A DNA stretch of 64,000 bases from Diogma glabrata (GCA_963693315.1 OY856186.1:75792837-75856836); one strand, 5' to 3'; counted from the first letter of the stretch, positions 22,322-33,683 are shown. Notes: a model not told the origin generated them from the letters alone. A program made the numbers and translations.

Positions 22322-23776
22322 ATGGGAAGAATCAGAGGTGAGGAAAAATACAAAAGTGAAGTGAAAAGACCTCGTGGTAGACCACCAAAAACAGTGTTTA
22401 TTGAAAGGAAAAGTATGGATTATGTGAGAAAGGTTGACACATTGATTCTGAATGGAAATATTTCAGAAAATTGGCGAGTTTTTTGGCAAAATTTTAGAAT
22501 TTTTGCCACGGCAATTGAGTTGTCGAAGAAATCAGAACCAGTTAAGGTAGCCATTTTCCTTAACACAATAGGTCCTGATGCCATTGAAGTCTTTAATTCG
22601 TTCAATTTACCAGCTGACGAAAAAGATAAGTATGACAATGTTGTCAAGGCGTTCGAATCGTTCTGTAAACCAAAGACCAATGAAGTTTACGAAACATACA
22701 AGTTTCACAGTCGTTATCAAGCTAATAACGAGCCATTTGATAATTTTTTTATGGACATACGTAAATTGGTACGTACTTGTAATTTTGAAGATGAAGCCAG
22801 AATGCTGCGGGACAGAATCGTGTTAGGTGTATGTGACAAAAATTTGCAAAAGAAATTACTGGAAACTGAGAATTTAATTTGTGACAACGCTGTCAATATA
22901 GCCCGAGCATCAGAGGTAACAACACAACAATCAGGCAACATGCAAGCAGGTGGATCAAGCATTAACAGTATAGAACAAACGGTGAATAGAAACAATGATC
23001 AACAGAGTGAGTATGGTAAAACTGGTAAAGTGAGTGTAAATACAGTTAAAAAACAAAATAATACAGTACACCGACAACAACAACAAAATCAATTGCATTC
23101 AAATATAAAGAGATTTAATAACAATAGGGAACAAAATAATTTTAGATATAATAATAGCAATAATTTTAGAAATAATAATAATTTTAGAAATAAAAATAAA
23201 AATTACGCTTTTAATTGTAGATTTTGTGGATTTTTTCATGGGGTAAAACAATGTTCTGCTTTTGGCAAAATGTGTAATAATTGTGGAAAGCTGAACCATT
23301 ATGCGATTAAATGTACATTAAAAAAAATACAAGAGGTAAAATTTCAACATCATGATGACATTTTACAAATTAATGCCATGTCAAATGAAATTATTAGTTT
23401 AAGCAATAAATCATGGTATCAGAAAATTCAAATAAATGACAGCATTGTTACTTTCAAATTAGATACGGGAGCTGAGGCAAATGTGTTGCCCTTAAGGTAT
23501 GCAAATAAAATTAAAAATTTAAAAATTATAAAATGTAGTAATGCAGTTGAAGCATACGGTGGTGCGAAATTAAATGTTTTGGGTTTTGCAGAATGTGTGT
23601 GTATGTCGAATAATGACATATCGGTTCAAAAATTTTTGATTATTGATACAAATTCAGTTCCAATACTGGGTTTAGCGGGTTGTTCAGATTTAAATTTAAT
23701 TAAAAGAATTAATGAAATTTCGAATTGTAAAGATAAATTTTTAAATGATAATGCTGATATATTTGATGATCAATGA
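22322..23776 (+). pseudogene. Gag and protease of the Ty3/Gypsy copy
   Basis: The open frame runs from 22286, but MGRIRGEEKYK at 22322 is the more likely start (the 12 codons before it read leader). A basic RPRGRPPK stretch is followed by a capsid-like region (NWRVFWQNFRIFATAIEL to about 22900), an Asn/Gln-rich linker, and paired zinc knuckles (CRFCGFFHGVKQC and CNNCGKLNHYAIKC, 23215-23312). The aspartic protease has its active-site DTGAEANVLPL near 23462-23494. It ends at an in-frame TGA (23774-23776); the same frame continues into reverse transcriptase, so this is a nonsense mutation in a single gag-pol frame. Confidence 0.88.
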
Positions 23777-25033
23777 GGATGTTTTGTAGATAATTTTAAT
23801 ATTGAACTGAAAGAAGGAACAACAGGCAGCATTAAGCCAGCTAGAAGAATACCGCTATCTTTAATGAAACCGGTGAAAATGGAATTAGATCGCATGGTCA
23901 AACGTGGAATAATTGTAAAGGTTAATGAGCCTTTAGATTTTGTATCAAATTTAGTAATAGTTGAAAAGTCGAATGTTCAATTAAGACTTTGTTTAGATCC
24001 TCAAGATTTAAACAAAGCAATTAAAGAAGAAAGCTATATAATTCCATCGTTCACTGAAGTAGCGGCAAAATTAAATAACAAAAAATGGTATACTGTTTTA
24101 GATCTCAAAGAAGGGTACTGGCAGGTAAAGTTAAATTAAAAATCGAGCACGCTGTGTTCATTTAGTACACCATTTGGGTGTTACTCGTTTAAAGGATTAG
24201 CGTTTGGTATTAAAATCGCACCGGAAGTTTTCCAAAAATATAATGAAAGAAATTTTGATGGTATCGATGGAGTTTCTGTTTATATAGATGACGTGATAAT
24301 AGCTGCAAATACATTAGATGAACATGATAGAATTTTGAAATTAGTTACAGATAGAGCTCGCGAAAGAAATATAAAATTTAATGGTAGTAAATTACAATAT
24401 AGAGTACAACAAGTAAAATATTTAGGCCATGTTATATCAGAAGAAGGGATTTCATGTAATCCAGATAGAATGTTAGCAATTAACAAAATAGAACCACCTA
24501 CGGATAAGAAAGACTTACAAAAATTAATAGGTATGATCAATTATGTGAGAAATTTTGTTCCAAACCTTGCAGAAGTATCACAACCTTTTCGCGAATTATT
24601 AAAGAAAAACGTTATTTTTGAGTGGCAACCCTCACACACGGAATGTTTAAGTAAAATTAAAGAAATAATTACTGATGCACCAACGTTAAAAACGTTTGAT
24701 GTATCAAAAGACATCACCATAGAAACCGATGCCTCAAAATATGGTTTAGGGTGTTGTCTAATGCAAGAAGGCAAACCAGTATGCTTTGCTTCTCGCAGTT
24801 TAAAAGATGCAGAAGTTCGATATGCTCAAATAGAAAAGGAATTTCTTGCAGTAGTTTTTGCATGTCAGAAATTTCACTACTATATATATGGTAGAAATGT
24901 AAATGTTCGAACTGATCATAAGCCTTTGATTAGTATCATGCAAAAAGAGTTAGATAAAATACCTTCAGCTCGTCTGCAACGTATGAAATTGAGATTGATG
25001 AAATATTCATTAAACTTAATGTATGTTCCTTAA
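23777..25033 (+). pseudogene. Reverse transcriptase and RNase H of the Ty3/Gypsy copy
   Basis: Same frame as gag. The RT fingers (RLCLDPQDLNKAI) and the first catalytic block (VLDLKEGYWQV) are followed by an in-frame TAA at 24137-24139; the frame then continues with FSTPFGCYSF and the active-site YIDD at 24281-24292. RNase H shows TIETDASKYGLG, RYAQIEKEFLAVVF and RTDHKPLI. The frame ends at TAA 25031-25033, where a small deletion or frame change occurs. Two stops and a frame change make it inactive. Confidence 0.88.
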
Positions 25034-25038
25034 GAGAA

Positions 25039-26201
25039 ATGAATGATTTAAACGAGTTAGTACATTCAATAAATATGAGTAATGAAAAGAAATTAGAATA
25101 TCAAAGAGAAACAGAAAATGATCCGTGTTTAAAAAAACTCAAAGAAATGTTGTTTGATGGTTGGCCTGTTAGTAAACAAGTTTTAAATGATGAATTAAAG
25201 TTTTATTTTCGTTATAGAAACGACATAGTTATTGATGATGGTTTATTGTTTATGAATAATCGAGTTATTATACCAAAATCATTAAGATGGGATGTTTTAA
25301 AATTATTACACCAATCGCATTTAGGGATAGATAAAACAAGAAGTAGAGCAAGAACATTGGTGTATTGGCCTGGATTAGGTGAAGATATTGAGAAACAAAT
25401 AGTAGGCTGTAATATTTGTCAAAAATATAGAAATAAAAATATTAAACAACCTATGATTTCACATGAAATTCCAGAGTTACCATTTGAAACAATTGGATTA
25501 GACATTTGTGAATATGCAGGGAAAAGTTACTTAATTTTATCAGATTATTATTCACGTTATCTAGATATACTGTTGATAAACTCAAAGCGTGCATCTACCT
25601 TAATTACAAAATTGAAAACGGTTTTTTCTAATCATGGAATACCACGTAAAATTATTTCAGATAATGTGCCGTTTAATTCTTTTGAATTTAAAAATTTTTA
25701 ACGATGTTTGATATAAAATTAGTAACAACCAGTCCAACCTATTCTCAATCTAATGGTTTTTCTGAGAAAGCGGTACAAATTGCAAAAAATTTGATAAAAA
25801 AATGTTATGAGTCAAAAAGTGAATTATGGGTGGCTTTGTTGGAGTACCGTAACACGCCACTTAAAGATGTGTCAGCATCTCCTGTTGAGCTCCTTATGAG
25901 TAGGCAGACAAGATCAAATTTACCGTGTAAAAAAGAACTGTTTGAACCTTCAGTTGTTCCGTCTATCAGAAACAATTTAAAATATAAAAATGTAAGAAAT
26001 AAACATTACTATGATAGTAAAGGTGTTAGGGAAGAACAACATTTTGTACAGGGGGAAAAGATATGGGTACATTTACCAAGGCTAGGGTGGGAAAAGGCTC
26101 ACATCGATTCTGCTCATAGTACACCGCGTTCATATTGGATTCAGTTGGAATCTGATAGTACAGTTTTGCGCCGAAACGCAAAAGATTTAAGGAAAAGATA
26201 A
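25039..26201 (+). pseudogene. Integrase of the Ty3/Gypsy copy, in two frames
   Basis: 25039-25701 carries the HHCC zinc region (HQSHLGIDKTRSR and CNICQKY), the first catalytic Asp (LDICEY) and the second (ISDNVPF, where the usual SDNG has Val). A frame change at about 25701-25704 separates the remainder, which has the catalytic Glu (GFSEKAVQ), WVALLEYRNTPL and a C-terminal chromatin/DNA-binding-like end. It stops at 26201. Residue pattern and order are those of K02A2.6-like Ty3/Gypsy elements common in animals. Confidence 0.85.
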
Positions 26202-26447
26202 AATGGTTCAGTTTTTCATAATTACGGGTGACTGGTAATATCTTTTGAAATAATTATTAAAGTAAATTATTATTATAAATAAATAAGTAATACTAATATA
26301 AGTAATCTAAAATAGTATTGAATTAAAAAAAAAAAATTAAAATGAATTTGTTGTATAGTTATAAAATTAGGTTTATTATTTGAATTTATTTGGAACTAGA
26401 TGAATTAAATATTATATAGAAAATGAGTAATATTTGAAAAGGGGAGA

Positions 26448-26491
26448 TGTAGTATAAATAATAGAAGTTTTACATCCACCCTAGAAATACA
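26448..26491 (+). repeat. 3' LTR with a large internal deletion (44 bp)
   Basis: Starts right after the polypurine tract and matches the first 35 bp of the 5' LTR. It then jumps to AGAAATACA and the target duplication CTATC. The outer edge and target duplication are intact while most of the LTR is missing. Confidence 0.7.
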
Positions 26492-26929
26492 CTATCTGTC
26501 AAACTTTTAAAAAAGCAATAAAAATATGATAACTAGACCATTCCTCAAGTTCTTTCTCTGATTGTTGAAAAATATTTGACGGAGAAAAGAAATTTGATAA
26601 TTTAAAATTTTTAGGAACAGGAAACGGTGTAGAAATCAAAATTGTTTATTTGCAATGGTGTTTACTACGTCAATATTAATTTGAAAATTATTTACTAGAT
26701 AGTAAAACTAGATCTCAAATTAGTTGCAAGCTCTTAAAATAAAAAATGTTTATAGCACTGATTTAAATTACATCTACTAATTTGCTATGTCGCTGTAAAT
26801 GCGGTATTAAGGTTAAATCTTATCCATAGCTGTTTATGTTAACTAAAGAAAGATTTAGCCAGTTTAGCCAGTTTAAATGGTTTAAATTGAGAATATTTTT
26901 TCTATAAATCAGAGTCAAAACTTAGGGTA

Positions 26930-27460
26930 GTGGTGGTATACATATACTTAAAATAAAACTTTTTTAACAATAACTAAAAAACTGTTTATCGCAAAATTAT
27001 AAAAAATATTGCAATGTTTCTTAAATTTGGTGCTCTTTCAAATGACATCCCACTCGCTGGGTCAAAAAAGTTTTTTTTACCCCCCTTTCACCCTTTCACC
27101 AAACACACAGAAATATAATTATTTGAGAGTTCGCTATAATTTTCGTTCAAAATATAGCAAACTTCCTGTCTCTGTGAATTTTTTCAAATGTTTGTGTTAA
27201 TAAAGCTCGAAATGCAAGGGGGGGGACCAACTTTTTGTGTCACTTTTTTGACAATAATTCAAAAACTGTGCATTGCAACATTCTAAAAAAATGTAAATGA
27301 TTCTAAAATCAAGTGCTCTTTCAAATGACACCGCACTTGACCTGGTTCTAAATGATGTTTTTAGCCCTTATCATTCCCACCCCTTTAATAAATATAGTTA
27401 TGAGTATCTGCCACTTTTCTATATTTTTCATTAAAAACCTACACATTTTTCTATCATTCA
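26930..27460 (+). repeat. Two diverged tandem copies of a ~290-bp repeat
   Basis: Shared order of motifs: AACAATAACTAAAAAACTG / ACAATAATTCAAAAACTG; TTGCAATGTTTCTTAAA / AAATGATTCTAAAATC; GTGCTCTTTCAAATGACA in both (27030 and 27321). Poly-pyrimidine CCCCCCTTTCACCC / CATTCCCACCCC follows. Part of the interspersed element that ends near 27876. Confidence 0.6.
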
Positions 27461-27876
27461 AAATATATTTCAAGATTTTCGATTAAGGGTCAGAAGTAGG
27501 GTCAGAGTTAATCGGGGCAATAAAACATAGAGAAAACGTCATTTTTCAAAATTATACGAAAAATGGTGAGGTGTAAAATTCCAAAATACATTTTTAAGGA
27601 ATGCTGAAACGCGAAGCCCTTTCATATAATACCCTACTCGTCTCGATAAAAAAATGTATGTTCTCAAAGGCTTTACATCGTACCTCTGTAAAACAAACGA
27701 ACACAACTTTATTTATTTTTAACCCGTTATCTTGTGTGGATAGGTTAGTTTTATAAGCACCTCAAATCTTTAGTTCATCGGATCAATGGTTCACGAGATA
27801 ATCGACATAATGTGAAAAACACATTGTACTCTCACCAAGTGTTCCGTATAAAAAACGGAACCCTAAAAATTACAAA
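27461..27876. repeat. Right part of the interspersed element ending CGGAACCCTAAAA
   Basis: Non-coding. The palindromic TTCCGT...ACGGAA at 27842-27866 and the end motif pair with the GGGTTCCGT motif near 20668. Confidence 0.4.
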
Positions 27877-28048
27877 TGACATGTCCAAAAACAACTTTTT
27901 AACTTACAGTTGGATATTCAAATACATCAGAAACAGAAACAGAATTTCATACAAATTTGACCGCAAAAAATTCTGTTGCTGTAAAATTTGAATGGAATTC
28001 TGTTTTTCAAGTTTTTGGAGCCAAAAAAAACAAATTTAAAAAACTTAC

Positions 28049-28545
28049 TTTCTGTCGTATATTCTGTGTATTGCGAAGCTTTTCAACAATCTCTCTTAAC
28101 TTTTCATCTTTAATTTGTTCTTAAGAAATGGGCTGAGTTTTCTAAATAAATGTTGGTAATTTACAACCAAAATCGCTGGCTTTTAATGTTTCCGCTTTGA
28201 AATAAATCTCTATCTGAAAATTTTAAAAGGAATATTATTATAATTAAAATGTTATTGAAATATACTAATATTGAATTATTAATTACCAGTTTATAACCAA
28301 GCGGTAATTTAAATTGCTCCCATTAGGTTAAAATTTCCGAAGTTGATTTTAATTTTTAAATGTCGCTGAGTCTCAGTTGTTTAGTCTTGTCCCATGCAGA
28401 CTCAATTTCAGCCCAACTACTCTATTCATCGAACAAAATTTCTACATGTTCTGATGAATCTGCTTCAGGAACTGAAAAACCAATTTTTTTAAAAACGAAA
28501 TAGACAGCACAAAAATTTACAAAGTTTCACATACCAAACGTGAAT
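28049..28545 (-). pseudogene. Upstream exons of the TIR-element gene
   Basis: Minus strand, with splice-like signals at each boundary: donor GTATGT at 28534; acceptor TTTTTCAG before 28471; exon 28471-28287; donor GTAATT at 28286; acceptor TTTTCAG before 28213; exon 28213-28049; donor GTAAGT at 28048. Readable parts include SVPEADSSEHVEILFDE, SAWDKTKQLRLSDI, FKLPLGYKL and IEIYFKAETLKASDF. Three stops interrupt the second exon and further stops the third. It belongs with the last exon at 20190-20506; the intervening ~7.5 kb is a single intron swollen by nested insertions. The family is uncharacterised and no catalytic motif is visible. Confidence 0.45.
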
Positions 28546-29156
28546 TCGTTTACCTGCCAACTATTTGTTTTTGTTTTAAATCAAATTTCTTATCATTTAA
28601 TAAAAGAATCTTACTTTTTCAATTTTTTTAACAACACTTTTAACTTTTCACAAAACTTTTAAATATTTTTTAAAGTTGTTTATTTAGCGTCTGTATATAA
28701 ACTGTGATTCTTACCAAGATTTTATTAATCTTTATTAAAAATAATAACCTAAAGTTAGATTAATGTATACTATTATTAATCTAATAACCTACGTTTTGAA
28801 AGTAAAAACGTCAATGATTAATCTAATAAAATGGTTATTAAAATTAACTACAAAAATAATAATTTATGTTTTTATTTTAATAGCTCTACGTTAATCACAT
28901 GATTTTTTTTTGACTGTCCGAATTCATTATTTTAATAAAAATTGGTTATTAGTTTAATCAACCGTTGTGATTTTTTTAATAATATTGACCGTATTTTTAT
29001 TTTAATAAACATTTTTATGAAAATAATAACAAAATGTTTTAATCGAACGAATGTGGCAATTACTTTAATAAAAATCGTTATCAGATTGATAAAATAACTT
29101 ATTACACATTTTTAAAACGGGCGGTTATTAAATTTACTAACAAAATTCTCTGAGTG

Positions 29157-29830
29157 TACGACTGACGTTGCTTTTGGTTCTGGTTCACTAAATTATTTTC
29201 TCGTAGTCCACAATTCTCGTTAAAATATTTTTTTACAGCCGATGAAGTTAATGCAACTATTTATAACGCAAAATCTTGTTAATTCAGTAAGCAGCGTCCA
29301 AGTTTCTTCTAATTCTTCTTCCTACTAGAGTATTTGCTTTTTTAAATAAATTGAATTCCTTTCAAAATCAACACAAAAATATTGTGACACTTATGCATCA
29401 GTGTGCTGCTGTGCTGACTTCACCACAGATCTGGAATATATATTATCCATCATATACTTTAATTAAAGGGTGACCAATTTTATAAATTTCGCGTAGTTCT
29501 AATTATAAAATATGGAGGGGCTGAAATCTCAAGCTCTGAGATATCAAGACTTCGGTCTGGGTTAAGAATTTTGATATAATTTTCGGCAAAATCTTTTATG
29601 AAGACATCGTTTTTAGTTTTGGGCAGCGATGTATATCAAACATAACTTTTTGTTAAAGTACATGTATTTTTTATCTCTGTTTAGAAATTTATTACAAAAC
29701 TAACACGAAACATCAATACGTTGCCGGAAAATTATAACAGATTATAAATTTACATAATTTAGTAAAAAAAAGATACAATCAGCAAACTACTCAAAAACCT
29801 CTCCATTTAGCGTTTCGAGACAATATTTCA
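29157..29830. other. Spacer right of the TIR element
   Basis: No coding frame or repeat that I can support. Confidence 0.35.
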
Positions 29831-30990
29831 CAATCGCAAATTCATATTTCTTTCAAAATTCCAAAAATATTGTAAAAACTAAATAAAATCAAAAATTCAA
29901 ACTTTTTTCAAACAAAATTCTAAAAATATTTCAAAAATTATTACAAAATCAAAGATTAAAACTATTTTTAAAAATTCTAAAAATATTGCATAAATTATAA
30001 CAAAATCAAAAATTGTAACTTTTTCCAAAATTATGATAAAATCAAAAATTTAAAATTTTTCAAAATTCTAAAAATATTCCAAAAATTCTTACAAAATCAA
30101 AAATTGAAACTTTTTTCAAAATTCCAAAAATATATATAAAATTTAAAAATTTTATTTTTTTCAAAATTCTAAAAATATTCCAAAAATTAGAATAAAACAA
30201 ATATTTAAACTTTTTCTAAATTCTAATAATATTCCAAAAATTCTTAAAAATTCAAACTTTTTCCAAAATTCTAAAAATATTGCAAAAATTATAACAATAT
30301 CAAAACTTTTAAAACTTTAAAACTTTTTTCAAAATTTCAAAAAATATAATAAAATCAAAAATTTGAAATTTTTCAAAATTCTTAAAATATTCCAAAAATT
30401 CTTACAAAATCAAAAATTGAATCTTTTTCAAAATTCCAAAAATATTTAAAAAACTATAACAAATTCAAAAATTTCCATGTTCAATTATATTTACGTAAAC
30501 AAACAGCTAATTTTTTTTTGCCAAAAATTTATCTAAAAATAAATGAAATCATTTTTTTGACACACTTCACAATATTTTTTTTACAAACTAATACTGCATA
30601 AACCTAGTTTTTGATCTCACATACCATTTCTCCAAATTTAATGTTCCTACTCGTAATCACTTAAAATGAACATTTTTTAAGCCAAAAATATGAAAATTTG
30701 CTATTTTTGACACACATAATGATTTTTTAGACACTTCCGGTACAGTAATCGAACACAGCATCTTTTCGGACCTGTCCCTTGACCTATTATTAGAATTCAA
30801 AATTTTATAATCCCTCCAGCGATTTTCTAGATTTCGTAGGTAGTGACGGCCGGCCGGCAGATAGACATTCATTTTTTTTTGCTTTTTTAGAATCAGTAGG
30901 TCCTAAATCGTCGAGAAATGCCAAAACGGTGCGGGCAAGAATTTCACTTTTGGCTCATGAATGTAATACTTAGGTCTTTCAGACCGAAGT
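29830..30990 (+). repeat. Diverged repeat with minisatellite-like core, inverted partner of 17640-18600
   Basis: 29830-30480 is a degenerate tandem array (CAAAATTCTAAAAATATTCC-like units of about 55-60 bp). 30480-30990 matches 17640-18200 inverted, ending at CTTAGGTCTTTCAGACCG. No helicase frame remains in this copy. Confidence 0.65.
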
Positions 30991-31079
30991 AAATATTAAA
31001 GAAAGCAGAGCATCGCAACAAACATAAATTCTGTTGTTCGAGAATAAATAAAAAGAATTTTTAACCTGAAGTAATAAAC

Positions 31080-31560
31080 CGGAAGTTGTGATGCAGAGCT
31101 GTTGTGAACCGTATTAAATATTTAAGTACCAAGTTTCATCGAAATCGATTATTATCAGGTACAGATGTTATTGAGTTTCACTTGTTCAATATCGCTCAAA
31201 AACTAATCAGTTTCTAATCGTACATATTTGCATCTTCTTCCAAAGTGTCATCAAAATTCGTTCACAAACGAATGTTGTATGTTCCCAACAAACATTGAAA
31301 AAATTGTGACACAATAAACAGGTGTTGAGAAGGCCCCCTACCACTTATTTCAACATAGTCCAAAAATTGATCAGTTCGTTGTCATTTAAATTTCCATCTT
31401 TTTTCAAAGTGTCATTAAAATTGATCAATGAATGAAGCCTGTATGCTCCCAACAAACTTTAAAAACAAAGTGTGAAAAGTCAGCAGCTGTATGGTAGACC
31501 CCGCCACTTTTATCAATGTGTCCCAAAAGATGACCATTAATCATTCTCACGCTAATTGAA
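31080..31560 (+). repeat. Interspersed repeat, related to 36690-37260
   Basis: Blocks shared in the same order: CAAGTTTCATC, ATTATCAGGTACAGATGTTA, CAATATCGCT, AAAACTAATCAGTT, ACATATTTGCATCTT and GAACGAATGTTGTATG-like. The two copies are in direct orientation and now separated by the Jockey-like LINE; before that insertion they were adjacent. Internal sub-repeats (CCAACAAAC, CCAAAAGNTGA) suggest an older tandem structure. Confidence 0.7.
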
Positions 31561-31823
31561 ACCATTTTCATAAGTTTTATCGGAGTACTGGATTGGCGGC
31601 CTCCACGAAGTATCCACAACGGATACGGGCGTACTCTGGGCAATATGATGTGGAACGAACGGTTGTGGTAGCCAATCCCTTCGTAGTAGTGAAGCATTAT
31701 AGCAAATAGTCAATCGAACCCTGTGCGTCTGTACTCCATGATGGAGCGGAACAAAACGTCGTCTGTTCTCCATGTTAGGGGCGGTCGAAAATCTTAGTCT
31801 TTTCCGCTAGGTGGCAGGCTATA

Positions 31824-33388
31824 ATGAAACTTAGTGCGGGGAGCAAACCCCGTTATCAACCACCCATGAGAGGTGAAGAAGAATCGAACGTTACGGTGCA
31901 GGGCTTCGGAAACCCAGTGCCGGCGGCTAGAGGGAGTGCGCAAGCAGGCTCCCAGCGAGATCAAGCGAGATCAAGCGACTGTAAACCATCGGAAGGTACC
32001 CCAAATACAAGTTCACTTAGTAGAGAAAGTAGTCAAGTACTGAAACCAAATCATAAAAAGCAACTTGATGTGCAAAATCCATTCCAACTTAGCAGGAAGA
32101 CGTCTAGATCTCCTTTAAGAGAAAGAAGCAATATCCTGCTAAATATAAACACAAATGAAGTGGAAAATAAAAGTGAAGAACGTCAACCAGACTATGAAGA
32201 AAGAGAAGGACTCAGGCATCTAGAAAAAGAAAATTTAGAGCTCAAGAAAAAACTAAGCAAAATAGAAGAGATAACATCAAAGCTAAGCAATGAAATTGCT
32301 GCTTAAAAAAGAGAAAATCAAGACCTGGAAATGAGTCGAGAAGCAAGTGAATCGGAAATGACTGCAAATATCGGCAAAGATATCAGAAGACGAACAAACG
32401 TATTTGAGTATCTAACACATGAAGAGGAATTGCAAAGAGAAAGAAATTGAATACTGAAAAAGAGTAGGCCAAGTAAAAAAAATAAAAAGAGGAAAGCTGA
32501 AGTTTCCCCTGAGTATGTGCCATCAAGCGCTAGTCAACCGCAAGATGCACATACAATTGATAAAGACAAAGTTATTCTAACAAAAGAAACGAAAGAGAAA
32601 AAGCCACCGCCAGTAACTGTAACGGGTGTTTCAAGTCATGCGGAAATTCAAACCATAATGAAAACGGTAACGGATAAAGAGTACAAAATTACTGCTCTTA
32701 ACAATGATGTCTGTACCCTATTTCACCAAACTTACAAATTTGTAATTTCATGCAAATTTTCACAAATTTTGTAAAAATTTGTATGAAATTACAAATTTGT
32801 AAGTTTGGTGAAATAGGGTACTGGAAGATCAATACATCAAACTCTGATGCATACAGAAATTTAACAATGAAACTAAACATTGACAAATATCAATGGGTTA
32901 CATATGAAAACAAAAACAAACGCCCAATCAAGGTAATGGCAAGAGGACTACATCCCACTTGTTTGGTCGACGATATAACTGAAGATCTGACACGTAAAGG
33001 TCTTAAAATCTTAGATGCTGTTAACATCATCAAAAAAGAAAGAAAAACCAACGAAAATGGATCCAAAACAATATATAAAAGAGGACTTCCTCTTTTTATG
33101 TTAACTTTCGAGCAAAACGAAAATATAAAAGAAATTTATAATATAAAAGGGATACTCAATATGAGAGTGAAAATTGAACCTTTAAAGAAAAACTCGATGA
33201 GAATACCACAATGCAAGAAGTGTCAAGGTTTTAACCATACACAAAACTACTGTGCACGTGAACCAGTATGTGTTAAATGTGCAGTTAACAGGGACACCAT
33301 AGCCAAGTGCATAAATTGCAAGGGACAACATCCAGCAAACTATCGTGGATGCGAAGTTGCTGTCCAACTACCAAAAAATAAGAGATAA
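31824..33388 (+). pseudogene. Jockey-like ORF1 (nucleic-acid-binding gag-like protein), interrupted
   Basis: Readable from the ATG at 31824 through a Ser/Arg-rich N-terminus and a coiled-coil-like stretch (LEKENLELKKKLSKIEE) to a stop at 32304-32306. It continues with further stops through 32517-32714. A 103-bp palindromic MITE sits at 32716-32818. After it come the domain typical of Jockey gags (NIDKYQWVTYE, RPIKVMARGLHPTC, 32876-32960) and zinc knuckles CKKCQGFNHTQNYC, CVKCAVNRD and CINCKGQHPANY (about 33212-33345). It ends at 33388. In the living family this protein packages element RNA. Here it is dead. Confidence 0.85.
32716..32818. mobile_element. 103-bp palindromic MITE flanked by TA
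   Basis: CCCTATTTCACCAAACTTAC at 32716 faces its exact complement ending at 32818. The arms run about 48 bp with very few differences and almost no loop. TA flanks both sides (32714-32715; 32819-32820). It interrupts the LINE ORF1 between coding sequence that reads through on both sides, so its insertion into the LINE is directly visible. TA and the palindromic form suggest Tc1/mariner mobilisation. Confidence 0.88.
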
Positions 33389-33671
33389 AACGAGCAAGCC
33401 ATCACAAAACAAGCAAAATAACGCTGGTAGATCCAATGAACGATACCAAGAGAAACTGTGTGAGCAATCTAACAGCGCGAAAAATGGAAAATCATACGCA
33501 CAAGTACTAAAAGGCTCAGAGTCAATCAAAGACTCGGAAGTATTAGAAAGTATCAAGAACTGCATGGAAGTAATTCTAAGGCGGTTAGATGAACAAAGCA
33601 GCCTAAACGAATTGATATTCCAAAAAATTAAGCAGATAGAAAGCTTAAAACCAATCGCCAATAAAAATTAA
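33345..33671 (+). pseudogene. ORF1 C-terminal extension of the Jockey-like LINE
   Basis: Overlaps the end of the zinc-knuckle frame in another frame and reads a Lys/Ser/Asn-rich stretch ending in a helix-like region (IKNCMEVILRRLDEQSS). Jockey-type ORF1 proteins often end this way, so a frame change near 33385 probably separates it from the main ORF1. Confidence 0.6.
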
Positions 33672-33683
33672 ATGAATAAATGA

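Larger units (their letters stand above)
22037..26491 (+). mobile_element. Ty3/Gypsy retrotransposon copy with short LTRs, defective
   Basis: 5' LTR 22037-22222 (TGTAGTATAAAT...ATACA), with TGGCGCTGAGG following at once as a candidate primer-binding site. gag, protease, RT, RNase H and integrase follow in order. A polypurine tract AAAAGGGGAGA at 26437-26447 lies right before the 3' LTR (26448-26491), which keeps only the first ~35 bp and the last ~9 bp. An exact 5-bp target duplication CTATC flanks the element (22032-22036; 26492-26496). Coding parts carry stops and frame changes, so the copy is not autonomous. Confidence 0.88.
21897..26793. mobile_element. Short-TIR (TA-flanked) element split by a Ty3/Gypsy insertion
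   Basis: TACAGTGACATAGCAAACTA at 21897-21916 faces TAATTTGCTATGTCGCTGTA ending at about 26796, giving ends of about 27 bp with 2 differences; symmetry runs a little beyond TA (GCATT/AATGC). Without the Ty3/Gypsy copy the element would be about 450 bp, i.e. MITE-sized. TA + CAGTG... suggests Tc1/mariner affinity, as inference. No transposase is recognisable in the remaining parts. Confidence 0.6.
19449..29156 (-). mobile_element. TIR DNA transposon (CACTCAGAG ends, TA duplication) carrying nested insertions
   Basis: CACTCAGAGAATTCTGTTAT at 19449 faces the complement of CACTCAGAGAATTTTGTTAG ending at 29156, with TA on both outer sides (19447-19448; 29157-29158). Both subterminal regions (19480-19925 and 28720-29100) are arrays of TTATTAAATTAATAAT-like motifs. 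Inside, a minus-strand spliced gene relic starts near 28.5 kb and ends at 20190. Between its exons lie later insertions: an interspersed element with GTCGGACAAG/CGGAACCCT ends, a LINE fragment and a short-TIR element containing a Ty3/Gypsy copy. The superfamily is not certain; a TA duplication and CAC ends do not decide it. Confidence 0.7.
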
